64,000 bases of DNA from Orientallactaga sibirica. Its lineage: Eukaryota > Chordata > Mammalia > Rodentia > Dipodidae. The notes under the pieces are model-generated. The model was not told the origin of the DNA. It saw only the letters and a list, made by a program, of their open reading frames with translations, and made no database searches. The translations under genes were made by a program, and so were the position numbers. The stretch lies in NCBI GenBank assembly GCA_036365145.1, contig JAEOAD010000015.1, positions 39,261,501 to 39,325,500 on the forward strand, written 5' to 3'. Positions 1-11,385 of the stretch are shown piece by piece (the stretch's first letter is position 1; each line of letters begins with the position of its first letter).

Positions 1-134
1 ATGCACAAGGTGGCACATGTATCTGGAGTTCATTTGCAGTGGCTGAAGGCCCTGGTGCTCGCTCGCTCACTCTCTCTCTCTAGCTGCCTTTCTCAAGTAA
101 ATAAAAGGTAAATAAAATTAAAAAAAAAAAAAAA
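1..134 (+). mobile_element. DIP-type tRNA-derived SINE, 3' part (cut by window edge)
   Basis: Starts within the body (GCACAAGGTGGCACATG), runs through a CT stretch and ends in an A-rich tail. Confidence 0.85.
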
Positions 135-143
135 GAATTAGGA

Positions 144-524
144 TGATGGGGCTGGAGAGCTGGCCCAAAGGTTAAGTGCAATTCCTGCATAAGCATAAAG
201 GCTCGAGGGGACCTGCAACCACCCAAGTTCATACCTCCAGATCCCATGTAAACAGCTGGGCATGTCTACTCAGACCTGTAACCCCACTCCCACAAAGGGG
301 AGCAGAGGGATCACAAAAAACAGCAAGCTCCAGTTAAGAGACTCTGGCTCAAGTAAGAACAAGCAGAAGAGCGATGGAGCATGGACACGCGACATTCTTC
401 TGCAGCCACCCCAGGCAAGTGCCCACACTGCAGGCAAGTGCACTGGGCACCACAAGGGCACATACATGTGCATACACCATACTACATACACACACTCACA
501 CTCACACTCACACACACACACATG
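144..524 (+). mobile_element. B4-like composite SINE
   Basis: A tRNA-like head (GGGCTGGAGAGCTGGCC) is fused to a B1-like middle (AGCTGGGCATG ... CTGTAACCCCA). The element ends in a (CA)n tract at 485-523. It accounts for the open frames seen here on both strands. Confidence 0.6.
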
Positions 525-612
525 AATTGGAATGATGAAACTGTGTGACTCAGTTGGTTAGCTGACTAGACTGATGGCCAGAAGGTCAGTGGCTCAAGAT
601 TGGGATGATGAA

Positions 613-836
613 TTTTTTTTTTTTTTTTTAGAAAATTGACAAACATACATTTATTTGAGAAATACAATTACTAGAGTCCTTATATGTCAATGATCATTCC
701 ACATTGTAAATATTCACATGTATTCTTCATGCTGAAATTCTTTCCAAGTAAGCCATAACCATTTCTTCTATTAACACATAATCCATTTTAATTGTAAACA
801 AAGTACTTGAGCAAAATTCCTAAAAAATTTAGAAGA
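613..836 (-). mobile_element. Possible processed retrocopy of an unidentified 3' UTR
   Basis: On the minus strand AATAAA is followed about 20 nt later by a terminal poly(A) of about 18, the classic 3' end of a retroposed mRNA. GGATGATGA occurs at 603-611, next to the tail, and again at 837-845, a possible target duplication. The parent gene is not recognised and the body may extend further right. Confidence 0.35.
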
Positions 837-1576
837 GGATGATGATTTTCTTTAAAAAAAAAATGAAACATTAAACCCTAAAGAACAAGGCCACCAAATT
901 ATTAATGGATAAAGTGGCCATATTAAGACAGCTCATAATTACCAATGACAATAGTTCTCAACCGCAACTTTTAAACATGCCTTTTCAAATAAGCAGCTTA
1001 TCTCTATAAGTTTTAAAAGCAAAGGGAGAGAAAAGTGAAGCACTGAAAGTTTACATTTAAACTATTGGTAATTTTATTTATTCTTTACAAAGGAAAAAAG
1101 GTTAACTATAATTACTTTCAGAATAAGGACTGCCAAGTACCTTTTTCACAAAGCAGCATCAAGAAGCATACCATGGGGTACCTACAGACTGAATCCTCTG
1201 TTCTAATGCCTGAAAGCAGTCCAGTGTCATCGTTTTACGAAGGGAAAATTAGTGTTCTCAAACCTGGGTGCCCATTAGAATCCTGGGAAATGATTTTTTC
1301 AAAATGACTCTGACTTAGCTGTTCCAGGTATCAGTGTTTTCAAAGTTCTACAGGGCATTTGCATATGCAGTAAAGGGTGACAACCAGAGTCAGCTCATTC
1401 TGAAATTTGTAAGAAAATAAAATGGAAGCTGAGGGAGGGGGTCATTTATCTTTGTAATTTACAAATCAAACATCTATTATATACCATGTTCCTAGTTTTA
1501 TTCACAAACCATCCATCCATAAGATACAAATTCCCTTCTTCATGACACTAGAAAACTATTGGGCAAAAATAATTTG
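837..1576. other. AT-rich intergenic sequence
   Basis: Mostly unique. The segment 1250-1370 (GTTCTCAAACCTGGG ... GGGCATTTGCAT) resembles an old MER5-type hAT transposon. The open frame at 1065-1307 matches nothing I know. Confidence 0.4.
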
Positions 1577-1579
1577 AAG

Positions 1580-1738
1580 ACAGACATGGTGGCTTATGCC
1601 TATAATCCTAGCACTCAGGAGGCTGACATAGGAAGATCACTATGAGTTCAAGGCCAGCTTGGGCTACAGAATGAGTTCTAAGTCAGCCTGGGCAAGAGTG
1701 AGACCCTGCCATAAATAAATAGATAAAAAAATAAATAC
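1580..1738 (+). mobile_element. B1-type SINE
   Basis: Full-length but diverged: ACATGGTGGCTTATGCC near the start, GAGACCCTGCC near the end, AAATAAATAG tail. Confidence 0.85.
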
Positions 1739-1899
1739 AAAAGGCAAGAAAACTCAGGGGGTAAAGAGCTAAATCAATGGGAGGCAGCATTCTTTGTAAA
1801 GACTATTTAGAAAGAGGTGAAAGCTAAATGAAGTTCTAGAATTCTGACAGGCACAGAGGAGGGATACACAGAGATAATGACAAGCAAGACAGAGATGAA

Positions 1900-2060
1900 A
1901 CCGGGCATGGTGGCGCACGCCTTTAATCCCAGCACTTGGGAGGCAGAAGTAGGAGAATCGCCATGAGTTCGAGGCCATCCTGAGAATACATAGTGAATTC
2001 CAGGTCAGCCTGAGCTAGAGTGAAACCCTACCACGAAAAAAAAAAAAGAGAGAGAGAGGG
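1900..2060 (+). mobile_element. B1-type SINE
   Basis: Well preserved, CCGGGCATGGTGGCGCACGC to an A-run, followed by a short (GA)n. Confidence 0.9.
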
Positions 2061-2703
2061 AGAGAGACTGAGATGTGATTGTGTCTCAGATTCTTGGACA
2101 AATGATTCATCTTTCCCATGGTGTTAGCTCCCAGAAAAGGTTACTGCTCTGTGGGTTTTAGCGAGACTGAGTAGGTACCTGAGCTGGTGGGACGTAGGAA
2201 GGGCTGTTGCTACTGATTAAAATGGTGGCATCACTTACAAGATGTAATATGATCTTACTCTAACCCCCCACTCTGCTATGGAGTGCCAACCAGATGACCC
2301 TTGGATAACTTCAGGGCAGTATGCCCTTGTCCACTCAGCCAATTGCTTTAGAGGCCACCATGCCAGGTACAGAGCTTCATGTAGCCCCACATCAGAAAGG
2401 CTGGTATCTTAATGCAGGGACTCATAAGCCATGTAAAACTGGGCTTGGAATAACCCTGCCCTGATATTAACATGCAGGGAATGCTCAAGACTCATCCATC
2501 AGAGCTGAGACCAGTGGTGGAGATGTTATGAAGGAGTAGAACACATACTAGGAAGGAAGAGCTCCCTCCTATTGCTCCAAGCCAAGCCCCTGTTCAAGAC
2601 ACCATTGCTCCAGGCAGAACTTTATATGAATGAACTCAACACTCTGAGGCTAGTCATTAGAAAAGAGGCAGGACCACTTCCAGGAACATTAAGAAAGAAG
2701 TCC
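2061..2703. other. Intergenic, nothing recognised
   Basis: Unique-looking sequence with no coding signal or clear repeat. Confidence 0.5.
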
Positions 2704-3021
2704 TGGGCTGGAGAGATGGCTCAGAGGTAAGAGCACTTTCTGCAACATGAGCACCTGAGAGGGCCTGATTTGGCCTGAGTTTGATTCCCTAAAACCTACG
2801 TAAACAGCTGAGTATGGCCATGCATGCCTTTAACCCTGGTTTTGTAGAGAGCAGAAACCAGAGACTCGCTGGTCTCCCAAAAATGGCAGCTTTGCATTCA
2901 GAGAGAGAGACTCTGTCTCAAGAAAAAAGACCAATAGAGGAGGGCACCAGATACTCTCCTCTGGCCTCCACCAACGTGGACAGGTCATGCACATCTGCAC
3001 AGATAAACACACACACACACA
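2704..3021 (+). mobile_element. B4-like composite SINE
   Basis: tRNA-like head GGGCTGGAGAGATGGCTC, B1-like middle (CATGCATGCCTTTAACCC) and a (CA)n end. The 127-codon frame at 2814-3197 derives from it and the next SINE. Confidence 0.65.
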
Positions 3022-3073
3022 AAAGAGGAAAGAAAAGAAGGAAATCATTGTGGAGGATAGAAAGCCTCAGACA

Positions 3074-3219
3074 GAGCTGGAGAGATGGCTTAGTGATTAA
3101 GGTGCTCACGAGCAAATCCCAAGGACCTAGGTTCAATTGCCCAGGACATAAGCCAGATGCACAAAGTGGCACATGCATCTGGAGTCATTTGCAGTAGCTG
3201 GAGATCTTGGCACACCCAA

Positions 3220-3251
<32 letters not shown>

Positions 3252-3299
3252 TCAAATAAATAAATATTTTTTTAAAAAGAAAGAAAGAAAGAAAGAAAG
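3074..3299 (+). mobile_element. DIP-type SINE, first of three head-to-tail copies
   Basis: Complete from GAGCTGGAGAGATGGC to a (GAAA)n tail, with a long (CT)n. Confidence 0.9.
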
Positions 3300-3304
3300 C
3301 TACA

Positions 3305-3451
3305 GGGCTGGAGAGATGGCTTAGCAGTTAAGGCACTTGCCTACAAAGCCAAAGGACCCAGGTTCGATTCCCCAGGACCCACGTAAGCCAGATATACAAG
3401 GTGGCACATGTGTCAGGAGTTCATTTGCAGCAGCTGGAGGCCCTGGTGCTC

Positions 3452-3498
<47 letters not shown>

Positions 3499-3545
3499 AT
3501 CTTAAATAAATAAATAAAATATTTTTTAAAAAAAGAAAAAGAAAG
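3305..3545 (+). mobile_element. DIP-type SINE, second of three
   Basis: Intact B box GGTTCGATTCC. AAGCTACAGG before it recurs after the third copy (3777-3787 region), suggesting one target duplication spans copies two and three. Confidence 0.9.
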
Positions 3546-3546
3546 A

Positions 3547-3779
3547 GAGCTGGAAAGATGGCTTAGTGGTTAAGACATTTGCCTGCAAAGCCAAAGGACC
3601 TAGGTTCAATTCCCCAGGACCCACATAAACCAGATGCACAAGGTGGCACATGCCTCTGGAGTTAGTCTACAGTGGCTGGAGGCCCTGGCACGCCCATTCT
3701 TTCTGTCTCTCGCTCTCTCTGCCTCTTTCTCTCTTGCTCTCTCAAATAAATAAATAAATAAATAATTTTTAAAAATAAA
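3547..3779 (+). mobile_element. DIP-type SINE, third of three
   Basis: Full length; it appears to have landed in the A-rich tail of the preceding copy. Confidence 0.9.
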
Positions 3780-4022
3780 GCTACAGGCAATCACAATTAT
3801 TATCAAGTCTTGTCACAAATACTAGCTTGAAGAGGAGTAACAAGATCCACTGACTTATTATACATGGAAGCATACACTCTGGTGACCTTTGTTGACTCAA
3901 GCCGGGGGAATGGGGACACTGGAAAGGTTAGTCTCTTTAAACTTACCAGTGACTCCCTCCCCAAGTGAGTATGAGCAGGAAAAACTGAACATGGTGCAGG
4001 AGGGAGCAAACAATACAAGCAA

Positions 4023-4362
4023 TGTCAGTCAGCTTTCTGTTACCACAACAAATACCTGAAATGATTAACTTACAAAGAGGAAAGGTTTATTTTGGTTCAT
4101 GGTTTCAAAAGTTCCAGTCCACAGTCTGTGTACTCTGTTCATTTCAGCTGTGACCAAGTAGCATATCATGATGAGAAGAGTGTGTTAGAGAAAAGCTACT
4201 CACCTTATTGCCAGAAATTGAAAAAGAAAGAGGTCAGGCATCCTACTACCTCCCATTATAACCCACCTCTTCAAGGTCCTATTGCCTACCAATAGGCTCA
4301 AGATGAAGACTAGGCTTTCACACATGGACCTTCCAAGAACATTCCAGATCCTAACTATAACA
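4023..4362 (-). mobile_element. Solo LTR, MaLR/MST-like
   Basis: The plus strand begins TGTCAGTCAGCTTTCTGTTA and ends ...CTATAACA. This resembles the reverse complement of an ERVL-MaLR LTR, with TTTATTTTGG marking the inverted poly(A) region. About 340 bp. No clear 5-bp target duplication remains. Confidence 0.55.
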
Positions 4363-4594
4363 CAATATAATCATGCTACCGAGATGCATCTTGCAATAAC
4401 TCTCCACTCAAGTGTAGGGAAAGGTATTTGTTACCATATGCAGTCAAAAATCCAGGTCTTCCAAATAAAAGCAAACACATCCCCTAGTTTGGTTCACAAA
4501 GTTTTCAGAATTTCAGTGCAGTGTTATATCCTTGTCTCTCAAAATCAATGGATCTAAAAACATGGAAGATAGAGTAACAAAATTTCAGCAACTG

Positions 4595-4821
4595 GGCTTG
4601 GAGAGATGGCTTAGCAGTTAAGTGCTTGCCTGTGAAGCCTAAGGACCCCAGTTCGAGGCTTGATTCCCCAGGACCCCACATAAGCCAGATACCCAAGGTG
4701 TCGCATGCATCTGGAGTTCCTTTGCAGTGGCTGAAGGCACTGGTGCGCCCATTCTCTATCTGCCATTTTCTTTCTCTGTCTGTCACTCTCAAATAAATAA
4801 ATAAATAATAAATATTTTTTT
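4595..4821 (+). mobile_element. DIP-type SINE with 14-bp target duplication
   Basis: Flanked by AATTTCAGCAACTG (4581-4594) and AATTTCAGTAACTG (4822-4835), one mismatch. Confidence 0.9.
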
Positions 4822-4927
4822 AATTTCAGTAACTGATGAATCTAGGTGGTAGATAGATAGCAGATTCATTGTACCAGTCACTCTACTTGAACATAGGTTT
4901 GAAAATCTTCATATGAAATCGTTTTCA

Positions 4928-5110
4928 CCAACACAGGAATATATGCCTATAATTCCAGCACTCATGAGGTAGAAGCAAGAGGATTGTGGGTTCAAGGTCA
5001 GCCTTGGCTACAAAAATTGAAAGGGCTGGGGATATAATAGTGATAGAACACTTGGCTACTATGCACAAAGTCTTGGGTTCCACTCCCAGCATTGCAAAAC
5101 AACCACAATA
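4928..5110 (+). mobile_element. Composite SINE: B1-like part plus ID part
   Basis: A degenerate B1 half (CCTATAATTCCAGCACTCAT) is followed at 5025 by an ID element (GGGCTGGGGATATAATAGTG ... CCCAGCATTGCAAAAC). Confidence 0.7.
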
Positions 5111-5136
5111 ATAAACAAACAAACAAACAAACAAAC

Positions 5137-5284
5137 AGGGCATGGTGGCACATGCCCTTAATCCCAACGCTCCACTCAGCAGGCAGAGGTAGGAGGATCA
5201 CTGTGAGTTTGAGGCCACCTTGAGACTACATAGTGAATTCCAGGTCAGCCTGGGCTAGAGAGAGACCCTACCTTGAAAAACAAA
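5137..5284 (+). mobile_element. B1-type SINE
   Basis: AGGGCATGGTGGCACATGCC to a CAAAAATAATAATAA tail; preceded by a (CAAA)n run. Confidence 0.9.
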
Positions 5285-6017
5285 AATAATAATAAGAATA
5301 ATAACAACAACAACAAGTATCTCAAAAGTTCAGAGGCACCACTCCTACTATTAAAACACTGTTAAATCTCAGAGTTTTGAGTAATCATGGTTTGTAATAA
5401 AGCTGATTTAGACCTACCTTCTTTGTAGTATATGCAAAATAAAGATTTCTGTGCGACTTCAGAAAACAGGACAGTAGAACAGAGAGGAGGAGAGGCAGGG
5501 AAGCAGGACAAACCCAGCAGGAAGAACGCAAGCTTGGGTGGGAGCTAGACCTGCTTGTTGTGAGGCTATCATTAAATAATAGATGAGTACTTAGCACATA
5601 GTAGGTGCTCAGGAAATCCTAATTGTACTTTATAAATAACTGTACTTTTCAAAATAGATATGCTCCTGACTTTACAAAAGAATTCACCACGGGATCCCTC
5701 TAAGCCCTCAGCCCTGTGAGAGCATTTTCAATGGGATTGAGTTTCCAGAAATCCATTTACACATGACTTTTCAAAAACACAGCCACGGCTCTAATGAAGG
5801 CAGGCAGAGCTCCAGCATGGGCTCCCCGGGCACACTCTCTCAGGCTCAGATCCTGTCCAGCAGGATTCTTGAAAGCCTGGAGACTAAAAACATCTTCCCT
5901 GAAAACCCACAAAGACCCAACTGGCTGCCCTCTGGGAAGTCTTTTTTTCTGTGCATATTTGGAAGGGCTGTGGTGTGTCCAGCTATGGGTCCAGGCTTAT
6001 GAGGACAATAGCAACAG
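5285..6017. other. Intergenic sequence with a short MIR relic
   Basis: The AGCACATAGTAGGTGCTCA segment near 5594-5612 is the 3' end of a MIR. The rest is unique. Confidence 0.5.
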
Positions 6018-6310
6018 CAATAGGCTAACAACATTAGCTAACATTTATTGAGGGCTTCCTATGTGAGAGGCACTGTGTTAATTCCCATGCATTATCCTGC
6101 ACAAGGTGACAGAAGCTAATGTCTATAGATCCACAACAAGTGCTTGTAGATTAAAGAAGTTCCCATAATTCCCCATGAAAATCTCATATGGTATTATTTT
6201 TGTTGTGTTCAGAAAGAGAAACTGAGGCACAAATTAGTAAGTCATTTGCCCAAGGTTGTTCAGCTGTAAAGGATGGATTATTTCAAACAAGTCTATCTCT
6301 AAAACCCATC
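6018..6310 (-). mobile_element. MIR SINE relic
   Basis: Inverted MIR features in order: AACATTTATTGAGGGCTTC, GAGAAACTGAGGCAC, CATTTGCCCAAGGTTGTTC. An ancient mammalian repeat. Confidence 0.75.
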
Positions 6311-7708
6311 CTGTTACAGACCCACTGCTTTCCATCTATGTCCCCACCAAACCCACCCCAGATCCAGCAGAGCCAGGACTGCAGGGCGGAGGTCCCTGTG
6401 GGAGGTGCTCCACTCTCTCTGCACCCTCCCCATCTCACTTAGCCCTCCACAAGCTGTTGTCAATTGCACTGAAGTATTTACAGCAACCAGCAACCACTGG
6501 CACCTCTGCCCACGTGGGCTATAATTTGATGCTCAAGTTGTTAAACAGCCGCTTTCCAGCTTGAGCTCTTCATACATGAGTGTCTCCCCCAAGAGCCAGG
6601 CTGGCTGTCTCTCCACTGCTCCTAATGTCTGCACACTTCCCCCTGGCCCCAGACGTGTGCACTCACCAAATGCACCATCAACCACAGACGGGGCACACAC
6701 ACACACACACACACATACATCACATCACAAAACAATCCCAGTCCTCTCTTGAGAACATACCTACCCACACAAACACAATGTGTATTAAAGACTTGCAACC
6801 TCATAATTCAAATATTGTGTCATCCACACAGGAAACCATACATGGAATGGCTGGGGGTATTCTGAGAAGCAGTGTTCATGAGTGATGATAGCTCACGCCA
6901 CATATATTCGCAGGAAATATGCTTATCTCTACACAAGTTATCAGAAAATTATCCACATGTGCAACGCTGAAGTTTTTTCATGTACTTGTGCTAAATGCAG
7001 CTGTTACGAGGATGTTCTCGTATCTATCTGAATGCGCTTCCATACTGGGATGATGGAGAACAGTGACAGAGGGCGCGTGAGCTGACACACTAGCACACAG
7101 GTCTCTATGTGTCTAAACTGAACAGAGCCGACTTGGCACTTTCTCTCCCCAGAAAGTATCTGCAGAATGCCTCCCTCCTCATAAGTATCCCAGTGTAAAC
7201 ACATTGTCCCATCCCAGAGACCAAGTCCCCACACCACCTCCATTAATACAGTACAGGAAAGATGAAGGTGGAGAGGGGGCAGAGGGGAAGGGAAGGGCCC
7301 ACGGAGACAAAAGAAGAAACTTACTCCAGTACCTGCAGGAGAGAGTAGATTCAGGAACATATCACCACCTCAGAAGTGCCTCAGAGCACAGAAGACTGAC
7401 CTTTTGGGGGTCAAAGGGGAATGGTAGGTTCCCTGGCCTGGGAGACTGGTAGCAGCCTGTGGCCACTTCTGGAGTTGCTGATGGTGCTGAGAGAGGGGCA
7501 TTCGGGAGGGCCTGTGGTGCAGGAGACAGAGATCTGAGGCTGTAAGGGAGTCCCACTCCACAAAGCTGCCTTCCGCTGGGGGGTTGGGTAGCCTTCCTCA
7601 CCTTAGGTGATTCAGACTATGCCCAGAGCTAGGCCAGAGAAATTAGCCAAGAGAGAATAGGAATAGCGTGGGGAATGCTAAGGCAAGAGAGAAGGAAGGT
7701 AGATCGGA
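6311..7708. other. Intergenic sequence with (CA)n
   Basis: A (CA)n run lies at 6694-6715. No supported gene; frames at 6188-6885 and 7004-7452 show no known domain. Confidence 0.5.
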
Positions 7709-7905
7709 AGGGTGGAAAGATGGCTCAGCAGTTAAGGTACTTGCTTATAAAGCCTGACAGCCTGGGTTTGATTCCCCAGGACTCATGTAAAGCCAGATGC
7801 ATTAAGCAGCACATACAATTGGAGTTCATTTGAAGTGGCAAGAGGCCTTGGAATGACCATTCTCTCTCTCCCCCCTTTGCAAATAAATTTAAAAAAAAAA
7901 ATTAA
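7709..7905 (+). mobile_element. DIP-type SINE, diverged
   Basis: GGTGGAAAGATGGCTCAG head, TTTGATTCCCCAGG B-box region, A-rich tail. Confidence 0.85.
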
Positions 7906-7917
7906 AACAAGGCAGAA

Positions 7918-8072
7918 GCCAGGCATGGTGGCACACGCCTATAATCTCAGCACTCAGGAGGCAGAGGTAGGAGGATTGCCATGAGTTCAAGGCCACTCTG
8001 AGACTACATAGTGAATTCTAGGTCAGCCTGGGCTAGAGTGAGACCCTACTTCGAAAAACTTAAAAAAAAGAA
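7918..8072 (+). mobile_element. B1-type SINE
   Basis: GCCAGGCATGGTGGCACACG to a purine-rich tail. Confidence 0.9.
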
Positions 8073-8167
8073 GGAGGAAGGAGGAGAAGGAGGTAGGATA
8101 TGTGGAGAATTGAGGCTCTCAGGAGGTCTAGGGCTGCAGCAGAAATGAAAACCAGAAACTGGTTTGA

Positions 8168-8262
8168 ACGTGGTGGCACATGCCTGTAATCCCAGCACTC
8201 AGGAGAATGAAACAGGAGGTGAGGGTTAGGAGAATGGTAGTGTGGACTACATAGTGAGAGTT
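8168..8262 (+). mobile_element. B1-type fragment, rearranged
   Basis: GTGGTGGCACATGCCTGTAA is followed by a shortened, rearranged middle and GGACTACATAGTG. Confidence 0.6.
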
Positions 8263-8970
8263 GGTGGGGGGGGGGGAGGCATCTGTCTCTTGAGCTGCAG
8301 ACAAAAGGATCCTGCACATTCTGGGCTCTCCCCCTCAGCACTCCAAATACCTTCAAGTTCCCCCAGAAAATGCCTCTGGGACTTGGACAGGCAGAGAAGA
8401 GAGGACAAACATCCCAGCAGACCTGGCCAAAGGGCCTGGGTGAAGGCTATTGAGAACAGGCAGACCTGAGAGTCTGCACTGGAAGGAGGCACAATACCCA
8501 CAATTCAAAACATCAGAGTTCAAGTCCAATGCTGCTACTGATGATGCAACCCTGCAGCAGCCATCGAGGAGTAGACAGGTCTCACCTGGAAAATAATGGC
8601 TACATGTGGCCATGTCATGGCACTGTGAGCACTAAATGAGACCATGGGTGGACGTGCTTTCTAGCAATGTCATGAGCCTCCCCACTGAAGCTGCCAGACA
8701 AGGACAGTCACAAGCACAGAGAAGAAAAGACTGAGCAATAACCTACCAACATGTAGATTTTACTATCATCACTCTTCACATATGATTGTGTGTTCTGCCT
8801 CATTCACATGGGATCTCAACTGGGGGACAGAGAAGAATGACTAATGGGCTGGTGGGTGCTGACAGGAATGAGGACAGATGGGCAAGAGATCCCAGCATGG
8901 AAGGTCATTCACTCAGACATTCAATTGGACATTTTTCCTTGTATACCTACTGTGTGCCAAGTGCTGTTAG
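8263..8970. other. Intergenic with old MIR and L2 traces
   Basis: 8500-8680 resembles a plus-strand MIR (ends GAGCACTAAATGAGACC). 8908-8970 resembles an inverted L2/MIR end (CCTACTGTGTGCCAAGTGCT). Confidence 0.4.
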
Positions 8971-9191
8971 GTTTATATATTTTATTTTTGTTTATTTCAG
9001 AGAGAGAAAAGAGACAGAGGCAGAGAGGGGGGAATTGGCTAGAGAGAGAGAGAATTGGCTAGCCACTGCAAATGAACTCCAGACGCAAGTGCCACCTTGT
9101 CCATCTGGATTACATGGGTCCTGGGGAATTGAACCAAGGTCCTTCAGCTTTGCAGACAAGCGCCTTAACTGCTAAGCCATCTCTCCAGCCC
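8971..9191 (-). mobile_element. DIP-type SINE
   Basis: Inverted copy ending GCTAAGCCATCTCTCCAGCC, with a GAGA block at the left. Confidence 0.9.
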
Positions 9192-10276
9192 CATTACTGT
9201 AGGGTTTAAATCATGACTTGGTGAGTGAATACAGGTGACAAGAGAGAGCTCAGTCAATGTGAGTTTATTTGTCTGCCATCTGTACATGTTCATGGGCACT
9301 CTTCCTGCACTCATATGTCTCCATTCCAAATAAGAGTACTCCCACTGAAATCTGGCAGGGAAAAAAAAAAAACAGATGGAAGAAGGTTGGCCCACAGTGC
9401 AGGTCTTCACCTGGGAGTCCCCGAGCTGGCTGGGATCCAGGGCTGTTTGAGGTGACCTCTTTGCAAGGGGTGGGCAATGGCACAGTGAGTCAGGAATAAG
9501 GGCACCCGTATTCAGGAGTCACTCAGCACAGAAGAGCCCACATAACACAGTGCCTGCTGCTGGACTTGGGATACAAAACATCTGTCTTCCTCTGTCCACT
9601 CTGTAAGGGTGGGCACCATGCCCCTTGTGCTACCTACATAGGCAGGTGCAGTATCTCAATAGGATACTTAGATACTGAGTGGAACAGAAGACTCAAAGAA
9701 ATTTTGTATGATGGTCAATGCTGTGCAGTCACCAAGCTGCATTTCCAATCCCACCCGTCCATACACACAACCAGACCCTGTGCAGCCACCAGGCTCTCAT
9801 TCCCAAGCCCACCTACCCATGCAAACGACTAGACTCCATACACCCAGGTAGAGCTATGGGACTGGGTTCTGGCCAAGGAATGTGATCACAAACAATATTC
9901 ACCACCTGCAGACATGGCCCTTTAATAAATATGCCTCCCTTTGTTCCCTATTCTCTCTTTCCCCCTTCTGCCTGAGTCTAGAAGACCCAGCAGAGAATGC
10001 CAAAGGTCATGAAGCTGGGGTCCACAAGACCCAAAAAACTATGGGCAGAACTTGTTGGGTCACAGATCCATATATTTGGGCGGAAAAAAATTTATCTTTT
10101 TTTTCACAAACTTCTAAACTGAAATCCAGCATTCTATTCAATGATAAAGGGGGAAATAGACTCCATCAGTATTTCCCAAACCATCAACTGTGTCACTTGT
10201 AGAAATTAGAAACAAGTTGTTGCAGAAATATCAAAATTTGTATGCTGACCACTTTAGAATTGTACTGTGATGTTGT
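9192..10276. other. Intergenic, possible old LTR relic
   Basis: 9855-10050 (GGGTTCTGGCCAAGGAATGT ... CAGCAGAGAATGCC) resembles an ancient LTR. It is too diverged to name. No gene seen. Confidence 0.3.
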
Positions 10277-10284
10277 CACTATAC

Positions 10285-10477
10285 GTTTTTTTTTTTAGTT
10301 TTTATTTTATTCATTTGAGGGGGGAGGCAGAGAAAGAGAGAGAGAAAATGGGCATGCCATGGTCTCCAGCCACTGCAAACGAACTCCAAACGCATATACC
10401 ACCTTGTGTATCTGGATTACGTGGGTCCTTTGGCTTTGCAGGCAAGTGCCTTAACCACTAAGCCATCTCTCCAGTCC
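10285..10477 (-). mobile_element. DIP-type SINE with 8-bp target duplication
   Basis: CACTATAC occurs at 10277-10284 and 10478-10485. The element is full length with a T-run at its left. Confidence 0.9.
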
Positions 10478-10517
10478 CACTATACTTTTAACTTGCTGCA
10501 TTTTTATTTTCTCTCTT

Positions 10518-10615
10518 CAAATATATTTTTTATTTGCAAGGAGGGTGAGAATATGAATGAGAGAGAGGAAATGGGAACACCAGGGCCTCTTTACCCACTG
10601 ACCCATCTCCCCACC
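10518..10615 (-). mobile_element. DIP-type SINE, internally deleted
   Basis: Keeps the tail-side GAGAGAGAGG block and CCAGGGCCTC, then jumps to ACCCATCTCCCC. Confidence 0.55.
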
Positions 10616-10633
10616 CTTCTTTTCTTTCTCCTT

Positions 10634-10672
<39 letters not shown>
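10616..10672. repeat. (TC)n microsatellite
   Basis: About 18 uninterrupted TC units preceded by CT-rich sequence. Confidence 0.9.
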
Positions 10673-10674
<2 letters not shown>

Positions 10675-10693
10675 ATTTTTGTTTGTTTATTTG

Positions 10694-10841
10694 TTTTGTT
10701 TTTTTGAGGTAGGATTTCACTCTAGCCCAGGATGACCTGGAATTCACCATGTAGTTTCAGGTTGGCCTCCAACTCACAGCAGTCCTCCTACCTCTGCCTC
10801 CCAAGCGCTGGGATTAAAGGCATGTACCACCATGCCCGGCC
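10694..10841 (-). mobile_element. B1-type SINE
   Basis: Inverted, ending CATGCCCGGC. Confidence 0.9.
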
Positions 10842-10849
10842 CTTCTTTT

Positions 10850-10963
10850 CTCTTTTGAGACAGGGTCTTGCTGGTCTAGTCTGAAACTAGAGCTCTCCAG
10901 CAATATTCCAGCCCCAATCTCCCAAGTAGCTGGAACTACAGCACACACTACCACACCAAGCCT
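10850..10963 (-). mobile_element. Old B1-type SINE
   Basis: TTTTGAGACAGGGTCTTGCT to ACCACACCAAGCC; more diverged than its neighbour. Confidence 0.7.
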
Positions 10964-11142
10964 TATTATTGTTATATCACAATTACTCAATTTACACCAC
11001 TGTAGTGAAGCTTTTAAAACTCTTCATACTTGAACCTCAGTATAATTGGTTCCTTTTGCAGTCCTATGAATTTGATTTTCATTTAAACATCAGTTTACTT
11101 AAGGGTCAGTGGGCTTCGCTAATTTGCCTAAGGAGAGTCTAT

Positions 11143-11385
11143 GGCACAAAAGAGAGAGGTGGGATGGGAGAGAGGGAGAGAGAGAGGGAGGGAGGGAAGA
11201 AAAAAGAAAAAGAGGGAGAGAGGGAGGAAAGAAGGAAGGGAAAGGAGGGAAGAAAGAAAAAAGGAAGGAAGGAAGGAAGGAAGGAAGGAAGGAAGGAAGG
11301 AAGGAAGGAAGGAAGGAAGGAAGGGAAGAAAGAAGGATGGAAGGAAGGAAGGAAGGGAGAGAGGAAGAAAGGGGAGAAACTCCCT
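11143..11385. repeat. Polypurine tract with (AAGG)16
   Basis: About 240 bp almost purely purine. An uninterrupted AAGG tetranucleotide run of 16 units lies at 11261-11324. The 107-141 codon frames here on both strands are low-complexity artefacts. Confidence 0.95.

Noticed and set aside
485..523. (CA)n tract as an independent microsatellite
   Set aside because: It is the normal 3' end of the B4-like SINE here.
2814..3197. 127-codon ORF
   Set aside because: Made of B4-like and DIP SINE sequence.
7062..7076. CTCF-like CAGAGGGCGCG
   Set aside because: The 5' half of the motif does not match.
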